Position numbers and translations under genes: made by a program. DNA of 64,000 nucleotides from Ohtaekwangia sp035628875 (GTDB lineage Bacteria > Bacteroidota > Bacteroidia > Cytophagales > Cyclobacteriaceae): NCBI GenBank assembly GCA_035628875.1, contig DASPIZ010000070.1, positions 1-64,000 of the forward strand, read 5' to 3'. The notes under the pieces are model-generated. The model was not told where the DNA came from. It did no database searches and was given only the letters and a program-made list of their open reading frames with translations. Below are positions 51,466 through 60,608 of the stretch, one piece after another. How positions within the stretch are numbered: the first letter of the stretch is position 1; the number at the start of each line of letters is the position of its first letter.

Positions 51466-53493
51466 TCAAATATTCCCACGCCCACCGGCTACCAGTTCCG
51501 GTGTGCGTGAATGTTCGAATGTTTTCGCTACTTCCATAGTTGAAGGAATTTTCAGCGTAAAGGTAGTGCCTCTTCGATCAGGCGCGGAATCAATGTCAGC
51601 GCTACCACGGATCAGGTTAAGACGGGATTGGATGTTTTTCCAGCCATTTCCTTTACTGTTTTCGAGTTTGCCCGGATCAAATCCTTTACCGTTATCTTCA
51701 ATCATGATATTTAATTCATCTTCGTGGCCGATAAGTTGAATGCCAATGGTGGTAGCTCCTGCATATTTAATGATGTTGTTTGTCCACTCCTGTATAATGC
51801 GATATAACGATATTTCATGTAGTTCTGTTAAACGTTCGGGAAAGTTGAAAGAGGATACTTCAATGTTGAATTTTCCCGTAGTATTGATGCGCATAGACAT
51901 TTCGTTAATCGCAGGAGTAAGTCCGTACTGAATGAGTGTATGTGGCATAAGATTGAAGGCAATGCTTCTGAACTCGCGGTTCATTTCTTCCATGATCTTC
52001 TCCGATCGTTCTACTACTTCAATCTTTCGTTCATCCGTATTGGCTTCCTGTACATCCGACAATGCCAGGCGCAACGATGAAATCCATTGGCCCATACCGT
52101 CGTGAAGATCTTGAGCAAATCGCTTTCTCTCGTTTTCCTGTGATTGAATGGAGGCGTTAATGAACGCTTCACGCACGGAAATCTGGTGTTCCTTATGTAG
52201 TATCTCCTGTTTCCGGATTTGCCTGTTGCGCAGTAAAAGGAAGATGATCCCCAATAGAATGACTGATACAATCAAACCGATGATAATGATGTAATCTCTT
52301 TCAATCCTGGCTTGTTGCTCTGAAAGCGCGGCTTCCTGGATAACGATCTGTTGCTCTTTTTTGTCAGTTTCGTATTTAACCTGCAGCTCTGCAATCTGTT
52401 TTTGCCCGGATTCATTTAACAACGAGTCTTTCAGCGTTGCATAACTCATAAAGGACTCCAGTGCATTTTCGAGTTCTCCTCGCTTCCTGTAGAGAGCATA
52501 GAGATTCTGATAGATCTTACTTTGTTCAAGTCGCAGGTTTTTGCTTTTGGAAGAATCGAGTGCCGCCACAAGAATGTTTTCGGCATCTTCATATTGATGC
52601 AGTTTCGTTTTAATGCGGCCAATCATATTCATACTGGAAACGATGCCCTGAAAATCTTTAATATTCCTGCGTAAGTCGAGGGCTTTATTTGAATAGATCA
52701 AAGCACTGTCGTAAAGACTTTCTAAAGTGTAGATCTCGGAGAGATTATTAAAACAGATAGCCAGGTAGTGGTGCGTGCTCCGCGACTGCGGATTAAGTAA
52801 CGCTGCCGATTTCAGATACAACGATTTAGCATTATTATATTCCTGCCTGTGAAAATGAATATTGCCAATGTTAATCCAGGTAGTTCCGGATTGTATGGGG
52901 TCTTTTAATTGTTCATGGAGAACCGCTGCCTTTTTATAGTACTCCAGGGCTTTATCCAGTTGATTCTGATGTTCATACACCGCCGCAATGTTATTCAGGC
53001 ATTGTGCAATTCCTTGTGGAATATTCAAGGCTTCGTATGTCTTCAGCGCATCCATCTGATTGCGCAAGGACAGCTCATAGTTCCCTGATTTAAAATGGGC
53101 CGCGCCCAATTTAATGTAAAGGCTTGCTGACCCGACGGCGTCCTTGAGTTCTTTCCTTAACTGAAGTGCCTCGTTCCAAAATTTAATGGCATTTTCGAAA
53201 TCACTTTTATCGAAGTATATAAATGCGGCATCGCTATAAGCCTGGGCAAGTCCTTTCGTATACTTAATTTTTTTACCTAACTCAATCCCCATCTTCCCAA
53301 ACAATAAAGCGGAATCCTGGTGAACGAACCTGTATTCGTAACAAAGGTCTGCGTATGCAATTACACCCAACGTATCGTTGTGGTGGATGGTGGCAACCTG
53401 AATTAAGCTATCCAGCCGTTGATGCTGTCCATGCGAATCAGAGAATACAATAAAAAAACAGGAAAGTAATAAAGCAGTTACTTGGGCAGTCAT
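51466..53493 (-). CDS. TPR-containing sensor histidine kinase
   Basis: The 675-residue protein has an N-terminal signal peptide or anchor, seven to nine TPR repeats (about 50-375), a membrane helix (about 398-420), and a HisKA_3 domain with QENERKRFAQDLHDGMGQ, the histidine in DLHDG. A HATPase follows with N box EWTNNIIKYA, G1 EDNGKGFD, and G2 GNGWKNIQ. This is the NarX/DesK-type kinase found with LuxR-type regulators. The TPR half is expected to be periplasmic, so the kinase may sense protein partners or envelope stress. The response regulator gene is 103 bases away, divergent of the C terminus. Confidence 0.9.
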   Translation of the reverse strand: MTAQVTALLLSCFFIVFSDSHGQHQRLDSLIQVATIHHNDTLGVIAYADLCYEYRFVHQDSALLFGKMGIELGKKIKYTKGLAQAYSDAAFIYFDKSDFENAIKFWNEALQLRKELKDAVGSASLYIKLGAAHFKSGNYELSLRNQMDALKTYEALNIPQGIAQCLNNIAAVYEHQNQLDKALEYYKKAAVLHEQLKDPIQSGTTWINIGNIHFHRQEYNNAKSLYLKSAALLNPQSRSTHHYLAICFNNLSEIYTLESLYDSALIYSNKALDLRRNIKDFQGIVSSMNMIGRIKTKLHQYEDAENILVAALDSSKSKNLRLEQSKIYQNLYALYRKRGELENALESFMSYATLKDSLLNESGQKQIAELQVKYETDKKEQQIVIQEAALSEQQARIERDYIIIIGLIVSVILLGIIFLLLRNRQIRKQEILHKEHQISVREAFINASIQSQENERKRFAQDLHDGMGQWISSLRLALSDVQEANTDERKIEVVERSEKIMEEMNREFRSIAFNLMPHTLIQYGLTPAINEMSMRINTTGKFNIEVSSFNFPERLTELHEISLYRIIQEWTNNIIKYAGATTIGIQLIGHEDELNIMIEDNGKGFDPGKLENSKGNGWKNIQSRLNLIRGSADIDSAPDRRGTTFTLKIPSTMEVAKTFEHSRTPELVAGGRGNI

Positions 53494-53596
53494 AGGTTGG
53501 GTAAATTTCGTGCATTCAAGGTTTTATCTCGAATACAGATAATGAAGTTCCAAAAAAATAGGGTGTGAAAAAAGGACTGCCGCGAATAAATGTGAA

Positions 53597-54214
53597 TCAG
53601 ATCAGGTTATTGGCGTAGGCAAACTTGATCAATCCCACCAGGGAGTTGGTTCCGGTTTTTCGGAAGATATTTTTACGGTGTGTTTCTACAGTTCGTTCGC
53701 TGATAAAAAGCTCTTCGGCGATGGCCTTGTTTGAATATTCTTTCGATATAAGCTTCAAAATTTCCCGTTCCCTATCAGTAAGTAGTTTTCCTTCGTCTGG
53801 ATTTTGCAGGTTTTGGATCAGCAATTTGTTGATGTCGCTGCTGAGGAAGATCCGGCCCTGTCTTACTTCTTCGATGGCCTGGAGTAATTCGCGATGCGAA
53901 TCGTTTTTTAAAACATATCCGTTCACGCCGGTTCGAAGAATCTCTTTCACGAGATGAACTTCGTTATGCATACTCAAAACGATTATCTTAAGGTCAGGGC
54001 AAATACGTCTAACGGTGTGGATAAGCGAAAGTCCATCCATTCCGGGTAGGTTGAAGTCGGTGATCAGCAGCTCAACATCCGCGGATTTTAAATACGCCAA
54101 AGCTGTTTCTGCTGTTGATGCCATATGCACAACCTGTAAGGTGGTATCTTTTTCAAGTAAACTTTTTATTCCATCCATAAGAATCGAATGGTCATCTACA
54201 AGGAGAATGCGCAT
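53597..54214 (-). CDS. NarL/LuxR-type response regulator
   Basis: The start at 54214 (MRILLVDDHSILMDG) gives 205 residues; the frame is open further upstream without cause. The receiver has D7-D8, phospho-acceptor D53 in ITDFNLPGMD and K103 in YVLKNDS. The LuxR HTH (about 140-200) has LTDREREILKLISKEYSNKAIAEELFISERTV. It sits just upstream of the TPR kinase on the same strand and must be its partner. Confidence 0.92.
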   Translation of the reverse strand: MRILLVDDHSILMDGIKSLLEKDTTLQVVHMASTAETALAYLKSADVELLITDFNLPGMDGLSLIHTVRRICPDLKIIVLSMHNEVHLVKEILRTGVNGYVLKNDSHRELLQAIEEVRQGRIFLSSDINKLLIQNLQNPDEGKLLTDREREILKLISKEYSNKAIAEELFISERTVETHRKNIFRKTGTNSLVGLIKFAYANNLI

Positions 54215-54327
54215 CACAGGCAGTATGTGTTTTGGTTTCCAGAACTTAAAAATACCAGACTCGCCCATACCTGCAAATAAAACGACGAAAGAGTTTTTAA
54301 GATATCCGTGGTGGTGGGTATTTTTTT

Positions 54328-54480
54328 GTTCAAAGTTCAGGGTTCAAAGTTCAAGATTCAAGGTTCAAAGTTTGCGATAACGATGGACTTGTGTCGATAG
54401 TTTGAAGTTTGATGTCTGAGGTTCGATGTTGGTTGTTTAAAAATGGGTGAGCTAATGAAATCGTTTTAGAGAACCCATTG
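54328..54480 (+). repeat. Composite intergenic repeat, locus 8 (short)
   Basis: GTTCAAAGTTCAGGGTTC units are followed by a GATAACGATGG segment, AGTTTGAAGTTTGATG and TCTGAGGTTCGATGTTGG. Only arm A is present; no core or arm B is evident. It lies between the 5' ends or 3' ends of minus-strand genes. Confidence 0.7.
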
Positions 54481-54512
54481 GCTATCGATTGCGTACCTCG
54501 TATCCCATGCCC

Positions 54513-54989
54513 TCAAACCGTTGTGTCAAAAACCTGGGTGTTAAGTTTGCTGGCTATAGCTTGGACGTTTTTAATTAGCATCTCTTTATTTTTATTACGT
54601 TGAATAAGTACTTTGGTACCTGTGTCGAATTTTAAGAAGGCGCTATAGACCACATCACTAAAAGTGGAAGAGTTTAATGTATGTGCCGTATACATTTTTT
54701 GAGCTACCTTATTGGCATTTATAAAAATGCGTTCAATCGCGTCATAATTTTCTACTTCACCTGTTTTAATAAAGAAGTATGCATTGTATTCCTTAAGGGT
54801 TTTTAAGTTTGTATTTATCTCCACGCCTTCACGTGCTGTTAAGATAAAAACGCCTGCTAAAAGGAAGCTTAACCCTCCGATAAGATGTGTCGTTAGTAAT
54901 GGAAATCCGATAAATATGAAAATAACACCAAGTATGAGAAAGTGAAACGGAAATAATCGGCCGTTGTTAATGTCAATTTTGTGTTGCAT
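54513..54989 (-). CDS. Hypothetical membrane protein
   Basis: The 158-residue protein has two hydrophobic helices near the N terminus (about 12-32 and 35-50). The remainder is soluble with REGVEINTNLKTLKEYNAYFF and FDTGTKVLIQRNKNKEML. It resembles uncharacterised Bacteroidota membrane proteins with a C-terminal cytoplasmic domain. Function unknown. Confidence 0.68.
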   Translation of the reverse strand: MQHKIDINNGRLFPFHFLILGVIFIFIGFPLLTTHLIGGLSFLLAGVFILTAREGVEINTNLKTLKEYNAYFFIKTGEVENYDAIERIFINANKVAQKMYTAHTLNSSTFSDVVYSAFLKFDTGTKVLIQRNKNKEMLIKNVQAIASKLNTQVFDTTV

Positions 54990-55612
54990 ACATTAAAGGT
55001 AAGATTTTTCAATCACAATAGCTGGTAGGTATTACAATTCATTACAGTGATATCGACGGTCCTGATATGGAGATTGAGCGGTTATAGGAAGAATTTTTGG
55101 TCGGGCCAGGTTAATCGAAGTAGTAGTGGGTTATAAAAGTGAAGATCCAAATGAATGGAAATTAAAGAAAGCGATGGCAGGAGGTGGCTCAATTGATGAA
55201 TCTTGGCGTCTACTGCATTCAGTGTAGTCGTTATGTACTTGGAAGAGCCGGCTCTGTTACTGCACAGTCTGGTCGGGTCGCCCAACCAGGTCTAATTTTT
55301 TGAGGTTAAAGGAATCGATTGCGTTTTAGAATTCAGATCCCAGAGGGCGGATGGCGATTGTTTATAAGCATTCAATTAAAAATTCTTTCGGTGTTGAAGA
55401 AGGCGGCTTATGATTCTGCTCTTAGTAAAATGCTGTCCAACACCGTTCAACGTTGATTCTTGGATTTCCGACGGGTTTTACTATCCGTCTGCTTGAAAAT
55501 AACTACTGTAATTTTTTTATTGGTGACCCCTGTGCTTTTGCGTGGTTGCATTTCCGCTTTGGTTATGCAAAAGTATTTTCTTTAATGAGAAATGGAATAA
55601 CACGCTAGGCCT
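54990..55612. other. Intergenic gap, 620 bases, no gene
   Basis: No convincing reading frame, RNA or member of the composite repeat family is seen. A short open frame on the minus strand (55082-55285) has no features of a real protein. The gap may contain remnants of a lost gene. Confidence 0.4.
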
Positions 55613-56422
55613 ATGCTACCCACCATAACAAAAATAGCGTCTGGAAAATCGTACCGGATCAGCAACGAATTTTCCAGGCTAAAAGAATTTACATTGGGTG
55701 TCCATGAAAAATTTGATCTCGGAGGAGAGATTCTTCGTGGAAATCGCAATGTGGTTAAAAAAATAATTACGCCTGATGGTGAGTTTGTCATCAAGAGCTT
55801 TAAAGGAATGTACTTTCTGAATCGACTCGCTTATAGTTTGTTTCGGAAGTCAAAGGCTGAAAGATCCTATCGTTATTCTGCAAGACTGAATGATAATGGC
55901 ATACTCACGCCGCCACATGTAGCGTGGATTGACTGTTATACATGGGGTTTTTTAACACACAGTTATTTTGTGAGCGTTTATTGTCCATACAAAACACTTC
56001 ATCAGTTTCTTGAAACGTCAGAAGAATCTGACAAAAAGTCGTTGTATCGCCAATTGGCGGCGTTCACACTGAAGATGCATCGTCTTGGTATTTACCACGA
56101 CGATTTTTCCGTGGGTAATATCCTGGTTCATGCTGAAGGGGATGATTTTAAATTTTCACTCGTTGACCTGAATCGGGTTAAGTTTCAGAAAATAAATTAT
56201 AAGAAAGGATTACAGAATTTTAAAACGTTAAAGATACCGCCACAGGATATGAATATCCTGCTTCGTGAGTATGCCATTCAATCTGACCGGTCGCCGCAAC
56301 ATTCTATTAATACTTTTTGGATACATCAAAAGCGGTCATCACTCTTGCGGGCGTTTCGAAAAAGGATTCGCTATTATACGGTAACACCACTTGAACGTAT
56401 GCTGGCTGGAAAATATTTTTGA
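55613..56422 (+). CDS. LPS kinase-like protein (WaaP/Kdo kinase family)
   Basis: The 269-residue protein has the eukaryotic-like kinase fold of the LPS kinases: lysine of FVIKSF near residue 65, KAERSYRYSARL, catalytic-loop YHDDFSVGNILV (H-x-D-x4-N), and DLNRV as the metal-binding aspartate. Members phosphorylate Kdo or heptose in the inner core of lipopolysaccharide. It lies 84 bases before a GT9 glycosyltransferase gene, which fits an LPS-core role. Confidence 0.85.
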   Translation: MLPTITKIASGKSYRISNEFSRLKEFTLGVHEKFDLGGEILRGNRNVVKKIITPDGEFVIKSFKGMYFLNRLAYSLFRKSKAERSYRYSARLNDNGILTPPHVAWIDCYTWGFLTHSYFVSVYCPYKTLHQFLETSEESDKKSLYRQLAAFTLKMHRLGIYHDDFSVGNILVHAEGDDFKFSLVDLNRVKFQKINYKKGLQNFKTLKIPPQDMNILLREYAIQSDRSPQHSINTFWIHQKRSSLLRAFRKRIRYYTVTPLERMLAGKYF

Positions 56423-56506
56423 CGATAAAACGAACTTGTCCATTGTCTAGACGGATGCCTTTCATTCTTGCGAAGAAACAATTAGAATCAGTTCATCATT
56501 GTGATT

Positions 56507-57574
56507 ATGCAAATTAGAAAATCTATCAACGTTTTACGATCACGCATCATGCGTAGTATCACCAAAAACATTGGGGTTACATCGGTTGAAAAGCATGGAA
56601 AACAGATCGGTCATATTGATATAAGGAATATTTTGATTTCCCGGCCCAATCATCGGTTGGGAAACTTGTTGATGCTGACACCCCTTTTGCAGGAAATCGC
56701 GGAAACATTCCCAGATGCTAAAGTTGATCTGTTTGTAAAAGGAAGTATTGCACCTATTTTGTTTAAGCATTACGCCAATGTGAATCAGATTATTCAATTA
56801 CCCAAAAGGCCCTTTAAACACTTTCTTCAGTACCAGCGGGGGTGGATGGCGATGAGAAAGAATCATTATGATCTGGTTATTAATGCTGTAAATCATTCTT
56901 CGTCGGGACGACTTTCGGCGAGCTTGGCAAATGCAACCTATAAATTATTTGGGGATGTTGATGGGCCAGTGCGACTTGTATATCCGGATTCCAGACATAT
57001 GGCAAAACATCCTGTGTATAGTTTTCGTCAATTTATAAAGCAGCTTCGGCGCCCTGAAATTGAGAGACCGATACAATCCCTGAATCTCATGTTAAGTGAC
57101 GAGGAGATCGCGGAAGGAAAAAGCATATTGGACGGTCTGGTTTCTGAAGATAAGAAGACGATTTCCATTTTCACTTACGCAACGGGCGTGAAGTGTTATT
57201 CGAAAACATGGTGGTTGGAATTTTACGAAGGATTAAAGGCGGCGTATCCTGACTTTAATATTATTGAGATTTTGCCGGTTGAAAATGTTTCGCAAATCGA
57301 TTTTAAAGCACCGGTATTTTATAGTAAGGATATTCGAAAGATAGGTGCCGTGATTGCCAATACGGTGGTGTTCATTGGTGCAGATAGTGGTATGATGCAC
57401 CTTGCCAGCGCCGTTCATACTCCGACTATGGGGTTATTCAAAGTAACGAATCCGGCTACATACCAACCCTATAATAATAAAAGTAAGGGCATCACTACCA
57501 ACGACCATACTGTTGATGACTGTGTGAAATGTATATATGAGATCCTGGAAGCGTATAACCTTTCCGTCGTGTAG
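56507..57574 (+). CDS. GT9 glycosyltransferase, heptosyltransferase-like
   Basis: From the ATG at 56507 (a GTG is six bases upstream) the protein has 355 residues. It shows RPNHRLGNLLMLTPLLQEI in the first Rossmann domain and FIGADSGMMHLASAVHTPTMGLF in the second, as in ADP-heptose:LPS heptosyltransferases. It transfers a sugar to the lipid A-core. The neighbour is an LPS kinase, so both probably belong to LPS core assembly. Confidence 0.9.
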   Translation: MQIRKSINVLRSRIMRSITKNIGVTSVEKHGKQIGHIDIRNILISRPNHRLGNLLMLTPLLQEIAETFPDAKVDLFVKGSIAPILFKHYANVNQIIQLPKRPFKHFLQYQRGWMAMRKNHYDLVINAVNHSSSGRLSASLANATYKLFGDVDGPVRLVYPDSRHMAKHPVYSFRQFIKQLRRPEIERPIQSLNLMLSDEEIAEGKSILDGLVSEDKKTISIFTYATGVKCYSKTWWLEFYEGLKAAYPDFNIIEILPVENVSQIDFKAPVFYSKDIRKIGAVIANTVVFIGADSGMMHLASAVHTPTMGLFKVTNPATYQPYNNKSKGITTNDHTVDDCVKCIYEILEAYNLSVV

Positions 57575-57604
57575 ATCAGGTAGTCAGAAGATAAAATGAA
57601 TTTG

Positions 57605-57928
57605 TTATTTTACTTGCGCATTATACTCAAGCGCGAGCTTGATCCAGTGATGTAATTGCTTTTTACCGGGTATGATGGATTCCTCAACATAGACCCAGCC
57701 AATATAATCGCGTCCTTTCATTTTTACGGTGGTAACACCAGGAAGACTAACGACGTCTTCGTGAATGAGTGGATCGATGCGGCACATGATATGGTCATCC
57801 TGGACAGTTACACACATCTCGTTGTTAATCATAAAAGCAATTCCTCCAAACATTTTCTTTTCTTCAACATGTGGCAGGCTAGTAAACATTTCTCTTACTC
57901 TTCTTGATAACACAGGGTTTATTGCCAT
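57605..57928 (-). CDS. TfoX/Sxy N-terminal domain protein
   Basis: The 107-residue protein contains EEKKMFGGIAFMINNEMCV and IGWVYVEES, the TfoX N-terminal domain. In proteobacteria Sxy/TfoX activates competence genes; single-domain versions like this have unknown roles. Convergent with the GT9 gene. Confidence 0.88.
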   Translation of the reverse strand: MAINPVLSRRVREMFTSLPHVEEKKMFGGIAFMINNEMCVTVQDDHIMCRIDPLIHEDVVSLPGVTTVKMKGRDYIGWVYVEESIIPGKKQLHHWIKLALEYNAQVK

Positions 57929-58678
57929 GAAAATGTTTTTGATGATCGTTGAAATTTATTTATTCATTGTGAATAAGAAAAATATTTCCCGGACAAATTA
58001 AGACCTTTATTAAATATTTGAATCTAAGCACGACGCTGCGCAAGACAACGGCCGCAACGGATCTTACGCAACCGCGTCGATAGAAGTGTAGCATACGGAT
58101 GATTAAACCAACTACTAGCTCAATGCCTCCTTTTCGTTGCGGTCAAACTTCGTCAATGAGGTAACACCATAAAATAAGGTCGCTAATGAGAGATGGTGTA
58201 GCGGTAATATAGAAGCAATGCTTCTTAACTTATAACTTACCGGTAAGGGCGGTGATGCCGTTGTTCGCTTAGATTTAGAATGCTGTAATGATAAAAGCTT
58301 ACTGTAAAGATTATCTCAATAAAATTCGAAATATTAATATAACTGCGGGAAGAAAATTGCATGCTGAAGTTGTATCAGGTAATGGTTGATGTACACTACT
58401 TACGTAATTTTAGTGATGCTACCCAATGTCATTGAATTAAACTTGTTTTCTTATGGCCTTGTCCTGCCCTCTCCAAAGGAGCAGATTTACGGAAGCTTAA
58501 CGCAATAACATTTCATGCTTGTCTGGCTTGAACTATATACCCCAAATTTTCGATATACATATCCCTTTAGAAAGTAAATGTGTTTTAATTAAAAAGTTAT
58601 ATATTGGCTAAAGCTCACAACATCGCTTGCGCACATGTTTATCAATTTTTTAACAACTCAATTTTAATCCGGAACCCG
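57929..58678. other. Intergenic gap, 750 bases, no gene
   Basis: Divergent gap between the TfoX-like gene and the signalling operon. An AT-rich stretch near 58300-58600 and a GC-richer patch near 58020-58080 are seen, but no reading frame, tRNA or composite repeat. The promoter of the kinase operon should lie here. Confidence 0.4.
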
Positions 58679-60130
58679 ATGTTGTTTAGAAACGCCCCCA
58701 TTAAGAAGAAGATTCAGCTGGTTATCATGCTCACCAGTGGCGTTATACTTCTGCTGATGTTTGCGTCATATTTCATCTATGAGTTTATCACTTTTCGTCA
58801 AACTGCAGTACAAAATATCTCTGTGCAGGCGAAGATTATTGCCAGTAACAGTACTGCCGCACTTGCTTTTGAAAGCCGGGAAGAGGGCCACACAATACTG
58901 AGTGCCCTAAAGGCGGATCGGCATATTATAGCGGCTGCATTATACGATAAAGAAGGAGCGCTATTTTCTAAGTATCAGGAACAAGATGCTGGTAATGAAC
59001 TTCCAAAAGATGTAAAACAACGAGGCCATAAGTTTGAAGATGCTTATTTAATTTTTTTTGAGCCTGTTGTGGAAAACAATCATGTTCTTGGTACATTATA
59101 TCTTAAATCAGATATGGATGCGTTATATGACCGGCTGATACGATATGCTGTTATAGCGGCAATCCTTATCGCGATGTCACTTGTTGTTGCTTACCTGCTT
59201 TCCATGAGATTACAAAAGAGTATTTCCCAGCCGGTACTGGCTTTAGCGGAAACGGCAAAGGCGGTTTCACAGCGAAAGGATTATACCGTTCGGGCAACGA
59301 AATATAATGAAGATGAAATAGGTTTGTTGACAGAAGCTTTTAATCAAATGTTATCTGAAATTGAATTGCAAAATATTCAAATACAAAGATTCAACCAGGA
59401 GCTTGAATCAACCATCAGACAAAGAACAGATGACCTTCAAACTGCAAATAAAGAGCTTGAATCTTTCTCTTATTCCGTTTCACATGATTTGCGGGCGCCA
59501 CTGCGGTCGATCAATGGATTTGCGAGAATTTTACTTGAAGATTATGGTGAAACGTTAGATCCTGAGGGAATCAGGAGTTTACACACCATTATACGCAACG
59601 GTGAGCGCATGGGGCAACTGATTGATGACTTGTTGGCGTTCTCTCGCCTCGGTAAGCAACAGGTAACGAAAGTATTATTAGATTCAGAATCGATTGTAAA
59701 AAATGTTATAGAAGAATTGAACGGACAGTATGGGGACCAGAGCGAAATACATGTTAAATCATTACCCGATATTTATGGAGACAGCAGCATGCTGAAGCAA
59801 GTGTTTCAAAATCTTATTTCGAACGCTTTAAAGTATTCGATGAAAAAGGAAAAGCCCGTCATAGAGATTGGTGGTTATACCGAATCTTTTATCAACACGT
59901 ATTATGTGAAGGATAATGGAGCTGGTTTTAAAATGCAATATTATGATAAGCTGTTCGGCGTATTCCAGCGTCTTCATAATACAAGTGAATTTGAGGGTAC
60001 CGGTGTGGGGCTTGCGCTTGTTCATCGTATCATTACGAGACACGGTGGAAAAATATGGGCAGAGGCGGAAGAAAATAAAGGTGCAACATTTTACTTTTCA
60101 CTTCCTTTAAATAAAAATCACAAAGCATGA
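58679..60130 (+). CDS. CHASE8-like, HAMP, histidine kinase
   Basis: I chose the ATG at 58679 (MLFRNAPIKKKI), giving 483 residues. Domains in order: first membrane helix (about 11-33), a periplasmic sensor of about 115 residues with ASNSTAALAFESREEG and ALYDKEGALF typical of CHASE8, second helix (about 155-177), HAMP (about 180-230), coiled coil, HisKA with FSYSVSHDLRAPLRS (H269) and HATPase with VFQNLISNALKYS, KDNGAGF and GTGVGLAL. CHASE8 is the sensor of YfiN/TpbB diguanylate cyclases, which are blocked by periplasmic YfiR. The gene overlaps the next by four bases. Confidence 0.88.
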   Translation: MLFRNAPIKKKIQLVIMLTSGVILLLMFASYFIYEFITFRQTAVQNISVQAKIIASNSTAALAFESREEGHTILSALKADRHIIAAALYDKEGALFSKYQEQDAGNELPKDVKQRGHKFEDAYLIFFEPVVENNHVLGTLYLKSDMDALYDRLIRYAVIAAILIAMSLVVAYLLSMRLQKSISQPVLALAETAKAVSQRKDYTVRATKYNEDEIGLLTEAFNQMLSEIELQNIQIQRFNQELESTIRQRTDDLQTANKELESFSYSVSHDLRAPLRSINGFARILLEDYGETLDPEGIRSLHTIIRNGERMGQLIDDLLAFSRLGKQQVTKVLLDSESIVKNVIEELNGQYGDQSEIHVKSLPDIYGDSSMLKQVFQNLISNALKYSMKKEKPVIEIGGYTESFINTYYVKDNGAGFKMQYYDKLFGVFQRLHNTSEFEGTGVGLALVHRIITRHGGKIWAEAEENKGATFYFSLPLNKNHKA

Positions 60131-60573
60131 ATAAATCTATACACGATGTGGATGTGTTGTTGGTTGAAGATAATATGGATGATGCCGCACTTGTTATAAG
60201 GGCGCTCAAAAAGCACAATATGGGCAATAACCTTATTCACCTCACAGATGGTGAACAGGCACTGGATTTTCTTTTCTGTCGAGGGCAATATGCCGAACGT
60301 AAGATGGAAGATAAGCCGAAGGTTGTTTTACTTGATTTAAAAATGCCAAAAGTCGATGGACTCCAGGTACTGAAAGCTATCCGCGAGAACCAAGTGACCA
60401 GCCGGATACCAGTAGTCATCATGACATCTTCCAAAGAAGACAGAGACATTGTTAATACGTACAATTCAGGTGTAAATGCGTACGTCGTCAAACCTGTTGG
60501 ATTCGATAATTTCTCGAAAGCGGTGGCTGATCTGGGTATGTTTTGGTTATTGGTTAATGAGTCGCCGAAGTAA
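60127..60573 (+). CDS. Rcp1-like response regulator
   Basis: The 148-residue single receiver domain begins at the overlapping ATGA. Acidic residues E14-D15, phospho-acceptor D70 in LLDLKMPKVDG and K122 in YVVKPVG are all present. The Rcp1-type insertion (CRGQYAERKMED, about 51-62) is visible. It has no output domain and is the evident partner of the upstream kinase. Confidence 0.92.
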   Translation: MNKSIHDVDVLLVEDNMDDAALVIRALKKHNMGNNLIHLTDGEQALDFLFCRGQYAERKMEDKPKVVLLDLKMPKVDGLQVLKAIRENQVTSRIPVVIMTSSKEDRDIVNTYNSGVNAYVVKPVGFDNFSKAVADLGMFWLLVNESPK

Positions 60574-60608
60574 CAACTTCTTTCTTTATTAATTTTTATT
60601 TTATCTGA

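Noticed and set aside
55082..55285. 67-codon reading frame on the minus strand
   Set aside because: No domain or signal; stands alone in a gap and seems a chance frame.
57929..58603. tRNA or other RNA gene in the gap before the signalling operon
   Set aside because: No cloverleaf or CCA-type end could be found by eye in either strand.
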